This document shows, one piece after another, positions 1-9,395 of a stretch of 64,000 nucleotides of DNA. Position 1 is the first letter of the stretch; each line of letters opens with the position of its first letter. Source of the DNA: Acheta domesticus (Eukaryota; Arthropoda; Insecta; Orthoptera; Gryllidae); assembly GCA_031308135.1 (NCBI GenBank), contig JAHLJT010004567.1, forward strand, positions 131,663,060 to 131,727,059, read 5' to 3'. The translations under genes were made by a program, and so were the position numbers. The notes under the pieces were generated by a model, which was given only the letters and a program-made list of their open reading frames with translations, was not told where the DNA came from and ran no database searches.

Positions 1-740
1 TAGTTATGTTTATTGTCATATGAAATTGACCTAAATACATTAAATTAGAAAGATAATTATAACCATTGAATTGTATAGATTGTGGAATGAAAAGTATTTT
101 CTTTATAGAAAAACAGTTTCTAATTATTCCTTCATAACATTTTTGAACCTCCAGCATAATTACTCGATAAAAGCGATTGGTTTTGATGTTGCGATTTTTT
201 ATCTGGTTTTCAATTTCAGGTTTTACCATGCTTGAAATACCTATATACAATCCTGCAGATATCATTCATTAGATTGCTATAAAAATATATTCCTGAAAAC
301 TTTCATCACTGGGTATAATGGACATACTATAAATATTTTTAGTAGGTACTGATTTAAACAATATGTTAAGTTAGCATTTGATTGTGTAGCCAACGTCGGT
401 AAAACTCTGGTGATTCTGTACTCACAATAAGTATTCTCAAAAGATTTAGTTTATTTGTACATTCGCGACCAATAGAACACTCTAATTTGTTCTATTATTT
501 CATTGTAAATGTAGTACAACTAATTTAGTCAATCGGTAAAAAATACTAATTTATGTTTACTTAACAAATCCTAATAGTTTGTAGACAGATGACCACACGC
601 TAGCACACACAAACAAAAACACACATGTCGAAAAATGTATCGATCGTGAATGGACCAGTTCAACTGAATTTCTCATCAAAAGAACGAGCAAGTATTTCGG
701 TGAACGAACGTACATTTATTTTTCCCGACCACCCATGCTG
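1..740. other. AT-rich sequence with no recognised gene
   Basis: No coding exon, RNA gene or element end could be supported here. The DNA is AT-rich with scattered short A/T runs. Several short frames exist but none has a recognisable protein pattern. The left limb of an old repeat that hosts two hAT insertions begins near the right edge. Confidence 0.5.
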
Positions 741-802
741 CATGTTCCTTGACTTGCTACCATCCGTACAAGCATAGAGAAAGAAGTATATCTTGGTAAG
801 AC

Positions 803-2580
803 CAGGTTTAGGGTGGCGCGGTTCCTTTGGTTCACTGATCCGGTTCACTACGGAGGAATCGACTCAGTGAACCGAATTCTTGTTTACTATTCGCATTGAA
901 CATGGTAACGTAATAAATGTCTTTGAAAACACATTCTATTTAAGAAGCGCGCGCTACTTGAACATTCTTTACTACTTAAGCCACTCATTTTGTGTTACTT
1001 ATGCCACTCGTCTATTTAGTTAAGCAAATGCTACTTATTACATTGCTCTATAAGCCACAGAATATAAATGGGAAAAGTATAACTCACGTATTTGTTGGAA
1101 TTTTTATACATTTATTTTAAGTTATGAAACAAAAATATAAAAACAACAACAATAATAATAATATAAACGTAGAATTTTAAGAACCTGAAACAAAAAAAGG
1201 ATTTTTAAAAATAATACAATATAAAATAAAACCAATATCAATATTAATAACTCACTATTAAATAGAATGATAGATAAATAACGAAGGAAATTGAATAAAA
1301 GCGAAGAAAAGTTTGTTGAAACAGCGTAATTTCTATAACAGAAAAACATACTTTTAAAAAGAATACAAACTAAAATTTATAAAAACCAATAGGAAGTAAA
1401 TACTAATAACTCACTTTTGAATGCAATTGAACGATGAAAAAAAATTAATATAAACAGGAACTCATAAATTTAAACAAAAAAAAATTAAAGTTGAAAAAGA
1501 TTTTTTAACATCACAATTGCTGTAAAAATAAATTCACATTTAAAATAAATTCTATTTCACAAACTCATACTACTTAAACTTTTGTTATTGGGGGGCTATC
1601 GCCCCCAAACCCCATTTTAATACGAATAAACTAACTCGTTTGTTTTTTAAACCAATTCTACTTAATATGTTAAAGAAAACGGAATTTTAAAAGAAAAAAT
1701 CCACTCACACAGTCGTTGAAATTATACAATTTTAATAGTATTACCACTACCATAGTAATACTGAAAATTAGTGTAGTATCTCGGCACGAATTACACCCTC
1801 ATAACACGAAAAAAACGTCAAGCTTGTTTCTGAAAAAAAAACCTACTTTTTACGAACTGAAAAAATTAGTAATAAAAAATAACTTGTTAAGCTAATAAAA
1901 TAAATACAAATATTTAAAATCAATTCTATTTCACAAACACATACTACTTACACGTTTTTTATTGGGAGACTTGCACCTCTCAAATCCTCCATTTTAATAC
2001 TAAAAACAAACTCGTCTACTTTTTAAAGCAAATACTACATAATATGTTAATCATAAATAAATCCTGCATTTACATCTTCCATCACGGTAGACACACAAAA
2101 TCTATTAAACGATGTCTTGAAATACGAAAAAACATGAAATACCACTTTTCTAATCGCACTAATCGCATTAAATAGTGCCAGTAAATAAATTTGTTGTTAT
2201 GGGAACAACTGAAAGTGACATTACTAGAAGGCTTTTTAAAATCTAAAAACATGTCTGTACTAATATTTGAGTTCAAACAGCAATGAAATCAGCTTAGAAA
2301 CAAGTTTAATTCAACAAAACAAGTGTAGTGAAGTGTAATTTTCAATGTGAAGTGAAGTTGTTTTAAAAGTGTCGTGATGAAGAAGAAATTTTTCGTAAAA
2401 TATGAAATTGGTCATTTCTTGTATATTTATGCTTTGACCCATCAAAGCTAATCAACCCGAAGATAATTCACTTATTATTTATCGCCACCTCTGAAGTGAA
2501 CCGTAAGTGAACCGTGGTGGGCGATTCACGAGAGTAAGTGATTCACAAAAACCAAATGAACCGTGCCACCCTAAACCCTG
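803..2580. mobile_element. Non-autonomous hAT-like element with internal repeats
   Basis: The ends are inverted copies: left CAGGTTTAGGGTGGCGCGG and right, read inward, CAGGGTTTAGGGTGGCACGG. Both are followed by several GGTTCACT-type words, so the inverted similarity extends about 60-90 bp. The CAGGG start fits hAT ends. The expected 8-bp target duplications are decayed (795-802 ggtaagac, 2581-2588 gttcaacc), but the uninterrupted paralogue near 5030 has GGTTGAACC at the joint, which supports the boundary. The interior is very AT-rich, holds imperfect direct repeats and encodes no transposase that I can see, so it would need one in trans. Confidence 0.6.
960..2060. repeat. Imperfect direct repeats inside the AT-rich hAT element
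   Basis: A module containing ACTCGTCTA, a T-rich run, AAGCAAATGCTACTTA and then ATATGTTA-like sequence occurs at about 980-1055, 1560-1675 and 1930-2050. The last two copies are about 370 bp apart and also share a CATACTACTTA start and an ATTGGGG/ATTGGGA core. A second shorter module (ACCAATA, then TAATAACTCACT) repeats at about 1225-1260 and 1385-1420. The frames on the minus strand here (1122-1349, 2082-2276) follow this composition and are not believed to be genes. Confidence 0.5.
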
Positions 2581-2652
2581 GTTCAACCCAATGATGTATA
2601 TAAATTCCACTAGATGGCTGACTCTGCGCTTTCCCAATAGGTGGAGGTGAGG

Positions 2653-2660
2653 CCGTACAG
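2653..2660. repeat. Left 8-bp target duplication CCGTACAG
   Basis: Exact match to 3948-3955. The two copies flank the hAT element at 2661-3947, which fixes its ends. Confidence 0.9.
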
Positions 2661-3947
2661 CAGGGCCGCTCAACCATTTGCTCCGAGGAGGACCGACCGG
2701 TTGCTCTCTTCTCTTTCGCCGCAGAAAGAGCAAATGACGTCATCAAATATCGATCGGCGGCATGTGGCACAGTGGGTCGCGTCGTATTTCTACGGGGTAT
2801 TTTCCGTTGTTCGGAATGAAAAAAATCTCACAGCTCTGGGAAAGGATATTACGACAGAAAAAAAGAGTAAGATACTTTTGTAACATTAATTGGAACAGTT
2901 ACTAGATATAAACGTATTAATGTAATTTGGAAATTAAAAAAACGATAATTTGCAACGCAGCATGGAAAGAAAGGTATATTTTTGCAGATTGCGCCGGCAA
3001 TGCCAATTGTTTAGTTGCAAAAAAAGTGCTCAATAACATAATTTTAATAGCGGTGACATTACACAGTTTATCATGCTGCTGAATATGAAAAGTATTATAA
3101 AGGTTTCACAAAAAATGTGATTAAATAAACTAGTAATAAAAATACTAAAAGTAAAGGAAATTGAAATTAAAAAATGAAATTGATTGCAAAATCAAATGTT
3201 CTTATTACACCTTTTAAGGGTTTTTTTCTCGCAAATACTTTCTATATTTGGAAGAGATGACACGGTGCTATTGAGCCGTAATATGCATTTCATCTTGTGA
3301 TCTTTAATTGTACTTCTCATTCGAGATTTACAAATTTTCAAAGAAGCAAAAAATTGCTCACAGTTGTATGTTGATCCAAACGTACTTAACAAATCGAGCA
3401 GCATTACGATGCGGTTTTGGAAAACGGTTTTTTGGGAAGTTCTATTCCTAAACGCTCACGTTGTAGTATCGGTATGCAATAAAATTAAACTCTTTTGTAT
3501 TGTGTTATTTTACTGTCAAAACAACACAAGAACATCAAAATATATCCAAAACTTACTTCTAGTGAGGCATTGTTTTTCAGAACACTGAAAACTTCCTTTT
3601 GTTCTTCTTCAGCGTACTTGTCATTTTCATCCGTATTATTAAATGTATAATATCTTTGCAAATTAAACTTCTTCACGTGATTGAACCCTTTATGTAAACT
3701 AAACCTTTGGCATAGCAGCCGTAGTCGGCGAAAAGATACTTTTCTTCCCATACTGCATTGAAAATTGTCGGTGTAGATGCTCTGGTCTGTGAAGTGCTCG
3801 CGTCGACTTCCATGTTTCCGCGACTGGAATTACCGGGACACTGTGACAGTGGTTATCGCAAGGCGCGCAACGCTCGCGCTCCGGTGTCCCGCTCTCGGCA
3901 GAAACTACTGCTCCGCGCTGCCGATTTGCTCTGCTTGAGCGGCCCTG
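2661..3947 (-). mobile_element. hAT transposon remnant with exact 8-bp target duplications
   Basis: This 1,287-bp element begins CAGGGCCGCTCAACCA, and its right end read inward is CAGGGCCGCTCAAGCA, so about 16 bp match with one change. Exact 8-bp duplications CCGTACAG lie at 2653-2660 and 3948-3955. Eight-base duplications with CAGGG ends are the hAT signature. The only transposase part still readable is the C-terminal dimerisation region on the minus strand (3192-3404). The full gene is missing, so the copy is defective. GC-rich subterminal blocks with GAGCAAAT words lie just inside both ends. The GC-rich frames at 2479-2883 and 3699-4003 are shadows of these blocks. Confidence 0.9.
3192..3404 (-). 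pseudogene. hAT transposase C-terminal dimerisation fragment
   Basis: The 70-codon minus-strand frame contains FGSTYNCEQFFASLKICKS, followed by an RMRSTIKDHKMKCILRL-like stretch. This is the pattern of the hAT C-terminal dimerisation domain (family knowledge: FGSTYxCE, then K-SRxRxxLTDxxLxxxLRI). It lies inside an element with hAT ends and 8-bp duplications, in the orientation expected if the 3947 end is the promoter side. The N-terminal zinc finger and the catalytic part are not visible upstream in any frame, so this is a decayed fragment. A domesticated ZBED-type gene is unlikely given the length. Confidence 0.8.
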
Positions 3948-3955
3948 CCGTACAG
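3948..3955. repeat. Right 8-bp target duplication CCGTACAG
   Basis: Exact match to 2653-2660; see the hAT element at 2661-3947. Confidence 0.9.
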
Positions 3956-4010
3956 GGAACCATGTTGCACGGCAAAAGCTTCGAATGTCAATTGTACCCA
4001 TGACAGTTCG

Positions 4011-4900
4011 GTAGATTTTTACGAGTGTAACACGTATACATTGTATTTATTAACATGGTTCTTTTCCATCATGAGAAAGTAAAGCTGTAGGCAACAATAA
4101 ATTGTCGAAATATATTTTATAATTTACATAAAACTACGAACAGCATTGACATAGTGTTACCGGAGACTTGCAAAAATGAGGACTTGTTTTTTTATTATGA
4201 CTTACAGGTACAAACTTCTTATACTACTTCAGAAGAGATCAATTTATATGTTAATACTGCACGTGACAGTAAATTATTATTACCACGGCAGCTTTATTAT
4301 TGAGGATTCTTTCTCTGTTTCAATATTCCATTTTCAAACATAGGAATAAAACGTACTTATTGTTCATGTGATTAGAAAAACTGCGTTTCACGCGAAATAT
4401 CCCTTTTTTCTCTCTTAATGGATAGTTGTAAATAACTGCTGGATTTGGGAGGTTGCAGAGAGATTTAAAATGAAAACACGTAGAGAAATATAGTAAATAT
4501 GTACTTTTTATGGGCAGACATTTTTATTTACATATGAATACAAAACGTTTTGCAGGAACAAACATTCAAATGATATCTTTCACCATTGAAAGAAAATATT
4601 CAAATAATAAATAATGTTTCTTTTAATTTTACATAACAGGAAATAGAACAAAACATACATTTAGAGAATAAATGAATAGATTAAAATACATGTTCAAAAC
4701 CTGAACACTTAAGACTAAGATTCCAAAACACGATATTGTTGTGAAACCCACCTTTAGTGGTAAAACTTGAATAAAAAAAAGGCAAAAAATAATTGATTTC
4801 CTGGGTCAATTTTTAAAATAACAATTACATTAAGTCCAGATCAGAATGAAAACATTTAAAAAATCAAAACAAAAAATGTTTCAATAATCACTCAAGAGAA
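4011..4900. other. AT-rich sequence with nothing recognised
   Basis: No ORF, RNA gene, element end or repeat could be supported. Short A/T runs only. Confidence 0.5.
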
Positions 4901-4944
4901 AACTCACTACAACACACCGCTTTCAGCAATACGAACAAGGTTTT

Positions 4945-5065
4945 TGCCGTGCAAAATGGCGCCTTGGATGGCCTCACCGTCAAGGCGAGAGTCATCTATC
5001 TAGGAGTATATGTATATACATCATTGGTTCAACCGTATATCTTCCTTACTCTATGGTACCAGTCT
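4945..5065 (-). repeat. Uninterrupted paralogue of the hAT-hosting repeat
   Basis: Read on the minus strand, this matches in order the three host pieces around the two hAT elements upstream: ATAGAG with AAGGAAG, ATATAC, GGTTGAACC, CAATGATGTATATA, GACTCT, GGTGAGGCC and GCACGGCAAAA. It carries neither insertion. An AAAATGGCGCC word (YY1/Pho-like) falls inside it at about 4954-4964. The flanking minus-strand frame at 5029-5235 is not recognised. Confidence 0.6.
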
Positions 5066-5259
5066 GTTTCGCAAATCAGTGGTTTTCTTACTATGGATGT
5101 AAAATACCATGTCGACTCGAATATAGTTGTAAACAGAATGTTCGGAATGAAACAAGCGATATGTGATACAATGGAAACTGTCACTTTCCCCATCATGTCT
5201 ATAACTGCAATCTTTATGTAGCATCCAGATTTCAATCGTCAGAGAAGATGTTCACAGAC

Positions 5260-5600
5260 AGTGTGTTTGTGTTCATGAACCGACTCCCAACGTCGCGAGA
5301 ACGGAGAACGAAAGCGAATAACTTTAAACTGGGGAACGAACACATTGGAACGAGGGCATTCCGTATTTCATTGGAGATCTTTAAACTTATAGTCTAGGCC
5401 GTGTATTAGGCCGCACTAGATTCGCAAAATGGCAGCTGAAAGGATTTCCTGTCGGAATAGCCAACTTATGAAACAATCATTCCGATCAACTCTCTCGCTT
5501 TTGTTTCCTTGTTGTCAGTCACTTCCCGCGCGGCTGAAGAGTTCACAGTACAATAACGTTTGTCTCGTTTTTCGTTAAAATTAAACAAGATTTTCATCTA
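5260..5600. promoter_or_regulatory. CpG-bearing patch, possible promoter
   Basis: Compared with its surroundings this patch is richer in G, C and CpG (for example CGTCGCGAGAACGGAG, and CCCGCGCGGCTG near 5527). It precedes a small ORF at 5667. No TATA box or initiator could be assigned with confidence. A decayed repeat of higher GC is equally possible. Confidence 0.25.
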
Positions 5601-5666
5601 GAAACGAATATTAACTCTATGAACAATTAAACTAAATAAGAGTTATCATTATCGGCAAGTGCAAGC

Positions 5667-5792
5667 ATGAGTGATGTTAAAGTGCGCCAAGAGCAAATGA
5701 AAAACACATTTAATAGTTATTTGTGGTCTTGTGCTAAAAGTTATCTGCTGACTTGTGTTATCGAGATGGTAGTGTTATCAATTTGTTCATGA
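5667..5792 (+). CDS. Small unrecognised ORF (41 codons), possible first exon
   Basis: An ATG at 5667 opens a 41-residue frame starting MSDVKVRQEQMKNTFNS and ending at TGA 5790-5792. The C-terminal half is hydrophobic (LLTCVIEMVVLSIC), which could be one membrane segment. It lies about 100 bp downstream of a CpG-rich patch, which is why I list it. There is no clear splice donor and I recognise no homologue. Frames of this length are frequent by chance in AT-rich DNA, so confidence is low. Confidence 0.2.
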   Translation: MSDVKVRQEQMKNTFNSYLWSCAKSYLLTCVIEMVVLSICS

Positions 5793-5799
5793 TTTATCT

Positions 5800-7110
5800 G
5801 TCAGTTAAAATTTATGTTTAATAAATAAATACCACAATTATTTAAGATTATGAATTTACATATACATGGTAATTTTTGTGACCTAATTAATTGTTTCTAA
5901 CAGTCCAATTATATTGCATCCATTTTATTTAGCTGCTTAATTAAATTATCTTTCAAAAGTTAGTGATGCTTTAAAAACTAAGAAATGCATAATTAATATT
6001 AGTTGTCTTCAGTTAAGTTGCCTGTTCTAACCAGTGACAGACTTACACCTACTTCTTCTCAAGTAAAACGAGGTGTGGTACATGTTAAAGGGATAGTTAT
6101 GGTTATAAATAGAACTTTTGATTTTTTTAAAGTTATTTATTGAAACAGGAATGTAGTATACTGACAATCTAAATGGCAGAGTAAATAGTGTATAAAGTTG
6201 CACAATGATATTGCACTCTTGTATTATCAATTATTGTGACTACAATACCATAAACTACTCCCTGATTATGCAGTCATTTCACTGTAAAACCTCTCATTAA
6301 CTTCTAAATAATTTAACTGCTAAATAATTCAAATCTGGATGATTGTATTATACTCTAGTTTCCAGTGTACTCCAGTTTTCCAAATGCTCCACATACTCCA
6401 ATTTTACAATTCATGCCAAATTATTCCCAAATGGCATCTAAGTAGTAAAAGATTAATATATTTATTACCCCACTTACACTCTTGTAGTGCTGATAGGGAA
6501 TGTGAAAAAGCTTGAGGTAAGACAATGGTTATTTTCACTATTAAAATTAATTTATAATGTCAAAGAAAATTTCGAAATGCATGTGGGATTTGAGGAGAGA
6601 AATGTGGTGCCACTTGCCCAAAACCAAGTTACAAGTAATGTTGAAAATGTTACCAACAAACTGCCACAAAAAACTGAATAATATTATTGTTCCAGAAAAA
6701 ATATAAGAAATTGCCATTCATAAATTTAGCCATTATTCATTAAAAAACTACAATATTTGCTGTGCTGGACTTTGTTTAGGTTCTTAATATAATTCTTTAG
6801 GAAGTACTCTCTTTTAAAAATTATTGTTTCACTCTCGTTCACAAGGGCATAACTGTCTTCCTTACCACAAATAAAACCAATGTTTTTAACTATACCTTCA
6901 AGGAAGTTTGAGAGTCTTGAAAATTGAATGTATCATCACCCACAATCTCTGAAGAACAGGTTTCTTATAGAAATACCAAGACCTACATAATATATAATTC
7001 ATGTTACTTCACTTAAAATACTACAAAATACGGCGATCATTGCATAGATGAATAAAATTCTATTATAACAAAGTAATTAAAAACTTTAAATGATTCTGCA
7101 CCCAAATTAC
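5800..7110. other. AT-rich sequence with no supported gene
   Basis: Intron- or intergenic-like. The plus-strand frame at 6487-6681 is protein-like only in part, with no recognised motif and no convincing splice sites. No RNA gene or element terminus was found. Confidence 0.45.
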
Positions 7111-7117
7111 AATGTAT

Positions 7118-7123
7118 TTTATT
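7118..7123 (-). promoter_or_regulatory. Poly(A) signal AATAAA of the minus-strand gene
   Basis: AATAAA on the minus strand starts about 15 bp beyond the stop codon of the terminal exon at 7138-7254. The position fits a short 3' untranslated region. Confidence 0.5.
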
Positions 7124-7137
7124 GGAAATTCCATCCT

Positions 7138-7254
7138 TCATAAAACTGTCAATATTGAAGCTGGATGAGTCCTTCTAGGGATCTTTTTAGGTGTGGTCAG
7201 AGCTTCTTGCTTTTTATGTCTGTCGATAATTCTTTCAATAGACTTCACATCCAC
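7138..7254 (-). CDS. Terminal exon of an unrecognised minus-strand gene
   Basis: Read on the minus strand, a pyrimidine-rich tract ending CAACAG (an acceptor) is followed by an open stretch of 38 codons ending in TGA. It starts VDVKSIERIIDRHKKQEAL and ends in a basic, proline-bearing tail (TPKKIPRR, then ASILTVL). A poly(A) signal lies about 15 bp past the stop. Codons look normal and the composition differs from the surrounding DNA. The partner exon would be 8423-8627, but the simple join is out of phase: the upstream exon leaves one base, while this frame needs phase 0. Either an exon is missing, an acceptor differs, there is a sequence error, or the gene is decayed. Product unknown. Confidence 0.5.
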   Translation of the reverse strand: MDVKSIERIIDRHKKQEALTTPKKIPRRTHPASILTVL

Positions 7255-7306
7255 CTGTTGTTGAAAAAAGAAAATTGGATTTATTACTATTAATGCATAA
7301 CTAATG

Positions 7307-7321
7307 ATAATTAATAGTTAT
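7307..7321. repeat. Left 15-bp target duplication of the LINE
   Basis: ATAATTAATAGTTAT, identical to 8311-8325. It marks the 5' truncation point of the LINE insertion. Confidence 0.85.
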
Positions 7322-8310
7322 AATTAATAGTTAAGCATTTGATAGAATCCAAAGAGAGAAGCTATGGCAAATATTGGAAAAAAGAGGATTCCCTAACATT
7401 TGATCCAGGTCTCAAAAAGTCTGTATAATAACACCAGGATCAGAATTAATGCTGGTAAAGTATTGACTTCTGAAATACAGACGGATCAAGGAGTGAAACA
7501 AGGATGTAGTATGTCACCAACTCTATTCAACATCTATATAGACGATATGATTAGAGAATGGAAAAGAGACCGAACACCACCAGGAATTAAAATCGCCCCA
7601 AATATGTATATTAACACCCTGATTTTCGCTGATGACCAAGTAATCATACAAGACAGCGAGCATAAATTACAAATGGCACTACATAGGCTCAATAAACTAA
7701 GTCTAACCTATAACCTGAAAATATCCTTAACAAAAACCAAAACAATGGCTTTTTCAGGTATTAATCCAATAAGAACAAAAATAGTTATAAATGACAAGCC
7801 AATAGAACAAGTGTCTCATTTCCAGTATTTAGGATGTGACATATCTTATGAGGAAGACCAAGATATTAAGAAAAAGATTAATATATATCAACAAATATGT
7901 GGCACAATTAGAAGAACTCTGAAAACAAGAACACGAAAAGAAACGCAATTAAAATTTTACAAAGTCATGGCAGTCCCCACTTTATTATAGGGAGCGGAAT
8001 CAAGAACAAGGATCTTAAACAGCTAGAAGCCTCAGAAATGAAATTTCTTAGATCGGTTAAAGGCTGCACCAGAGAAGACAAAATCCGAAATGAAGCAATC
8101 AGGAACGAACTAGGGATGCAATCAATAACCGAAATGGCGATCTATCATAAAGAAAAATGAAGAGAGCATATCCTTCGTATGCCACCAGAAAGAATTCCAA
8201 AACAAGCAATGGAATATAAACCATATGGCAAAAGAAGTGTGGGAAGACCGAGGAAGAGATGGTGAGACCGGAACAGGCCTCAGGCCTAATCCTGGCTAGA
8301 CAGAAGAAGA
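7322..8310 (+). mobile_element. 5'-truncated non-LTR retrotransposon (LINE) in an intron
   Basis: This 989-bp LINE tail lies between exact 15-bp duplications (7307-7321, 8311-8325), as produced by target-primed insertion. It starts inside the reverse transcriptase domain at an AFDRIQREKLW motif and ends just after an SVGRPRKRW motif and a GAAGAAGAA-rich tail. It sits in the candidate intron between the minus-strand exons at 7138-7254 and 8423-8627, in antisense orientation to that gene. The perfect duplications imply a fairly recent insertion, although the reading frame is already broken several times. I cannot assign the clade (RTE- or Jockey-like) with certainty. Confidence 0.9.
7343..8280 (+). 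pseudogene. Reverse transcriptase pseudogene of the LINE
   Basis: The longest intact block (7400-7990) shows reverse transcriptase motifs in order: GVKQGCSMSPTLFNIYIDD at about residues 30-48, the catalytic box LIFADDQV at about residues 75-82, the FQYLGCDI thumb-side motif, and KFYKVMAVPTLL. The upstream AFDRIQREKLW piece is in another frame, with one shift near 7395. A TAG at 7988-7990 replaces the tyrosine of the usual LLYGAESW motif, and a further frameshift follows at once. The distal part (KQLEASEMKFLRSV, then VGRPRKRW) carries another in-frame TGA near 8158. The aspartates of FADD are kept, but the gene cannot make a protein. Confidence 0.9.
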
Positions 8311-8325
8311 ATAATTAATAGTTAT
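8311..8325. repeat. Right 15-bp target duplication of the LINE
   Basis: Identical to 7307-7321. Confidence 0.85.
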
Positions 8326-8422
8326 CATATACACAATAAATACACCAATAACTATTTTAATTATGAAAATTATACCTGTCAATTTTATAAGATATTATTT
8401 AGGAAAAAAATAATAATCTTAC

Positions 8423-8627
8423 CTGTAATAATATTTTCCATTTGTGATATCAGATTAGTGTGATTGGCAATACTTGTTCCTCTGAGTAACAGTACCCCTT
8501 CTTCCACTGTTTTCTTCCACAATCCACAAAATAAATTTACAATTCCCGTTTGAAGAGAACTTTGAATTCACTTTAACCTTAAAGACAAAATACTAAGTAA
8601 AGACCCAGATGTAGTTGGGCTATCCAT
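8423..8627 (-). CDS. Candidate upstream exon of the minus-strand gene, with an in-frame TGA
   Basis: On the minus strand an ATG at 8627 opens MDSPTTSGSLLSILSLRLK, then a TGA, and the same frame continues well (SLQTGIVNLFCGLWKKTVEE, then RGTSIANHTNL, QMENIIT) to a strong donor, ACAG then GTAAGATT, at 8423. The open frame on both sides of the TGA suggests one damaged or mis-sequenced codon (for example TGG to TGA), or that the true exon begins after the TGA. The exon leaves one base at its end, which does not fit the frame of the exon at 7138-7254. No family recognised. A decaying host gene or an incomplete gene model are both possible. Confidence 0.4.
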
Positions 8628-8639
8628 TATTTTTCAATG

Positions 8640-9195
8640 ATTAATACATTGGGTTTAGAAAAATTAACAATAAATATAATAAAATTAATTTTACACAAAA
8701 AATACAAAATCGAAAAACTAACCTTTACTACTAAAACTATCTCGATTAACTCCACTATGATTAGTGATGAAAACAATTGAAAAATAATAAATAAAAATAA
8801 AAACGCGTAAAACTGAATTAATACATCTGACGAAATCACTAACTGCAGTTTTATGAAAAATAGCAAACCGCAATATACAAATCGCTAGCAACAATAGCAA
8901 ACTAGCAGAGCACAATCCACATGAATGGCTTGAATGTTGGCGGAATCTACGGAAGTAGTCATTTTTTCATTGCAAACTTAAATTTTAAAAAATGTCCCTA
9001 CCCCGTAAACGTAGTATATATAGGATAATTGTGTGAAGGTTGGCACCGGCATGTACCAACACAAAACGAAACAAAAGTACCCTAAATCGAGTATGAATTC
9101 ATGTTCTCATCCGACAGTGGCAGTTTTCAAAAGTTGTCACGTTAGCTGGTCTTTTTAGCTGGCCACAAGTATATGATAGTGCGTGTCTAACTTAG
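8640..9195. promoter_or_regulatory. Region between divergent candidate genes
   Basis: This stretch separates the minus-strand exon at 8423-8627 from the plus-strand ORF at 9201. The part around 8890-9190 has more CpG and fewer A/T runs than the flanks, and contains CCCGTAAACG and a TAGTATATATAGG word near 9012. It may be a shared promoter. The minus-strand frames at 8627-8915 are hydrophobic low-complexity shadows. No exact start site can be given. Confidence 0.25.
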
Positions 9196-9200
9196 TGACA

Positions 9201-9311
9201 ATGGTGTCTTTACATTTCGAGAACTTGTGTAAAGTTTGTTTCAATGAAGAGGTTTACAAGTTCTTCAATGGCAAAATGTTGGTCACAAAGAAAGAAATTA
9301 TTCAAGTATAG
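9201..9311 (+). CDS. Small ORF with a CxxC motif, possible first exon
   Basis: An ATG at 9201 opens a 36-codon frame beginning MVSLHFENLCKVCFNEEVYK. The early CxxC followed by acidic and aromatic residues recalls the start of insect ZAD-type zinc-finger proteins (family knowledge: an N-terminal CxxC pair, with a second pair about 50 residues later). The second pair would have to lie on another exon. The frame ends at TAG 9309-9311, and a weak donor-like GTATAG overlaps the end. The SINE that follows lies just downstream. This is a candidate only; chance is a real alternative. Confidence 0.25.
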   Translation: MVSLHFENLCKVCFNEEVYKFFNGKMLVTKKEIIQV

Positions 9312-9384
9312 ATTCATTATTTAGTGTATAATGTTGTGTCAGGAATAGTGTCCCATGCTATGTCAAGTTTAGTGTATGTTACAT

Positions 9385-9395
9385 CCGAACAGAAG
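9385..9395. repeat. Probable left target duplication of SINE copy A
   Basis: CCGAACAGAAG resembles CCGAGAGAAG at 11242-11251, just after the SINE tail (one gap and one change). This places the SINE 5' end at 9396, before the hAT insertion. Confidence 0.5.

Larger units (their letters stand above)
745..4010. repeat. Old dispersed repeat interrupted by two hAT elements
   Basis: Three pieces, at about 745-802, 2581-2660 and 3948-3990, together align with one continuous stretch on the opposite strand at about 4945-5065. Shared words include ATATACATCATTGG, GGTGAGGCC and GCACGGCAAAA, in the same order. The paralogue lacks both intervening hAT insertions, so it acts as a diverged empty-site reference for each. 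The repeat family itself is not recognised. Its flanking pieces show enough substitutions and small gaps that it must be old. The alignment was made by eye. Confidence 0.6.

Noticed and set aside
2479..2883. Three overlapping GC-rich frames
   Set aside because: They span host repeat, hAT end and subterminal sequence on both strands; no domain.
6487..6681. 64-codon plus frame
   Set aside because: Looks partly protein-like but has no motif, splice context or conservation evidence.
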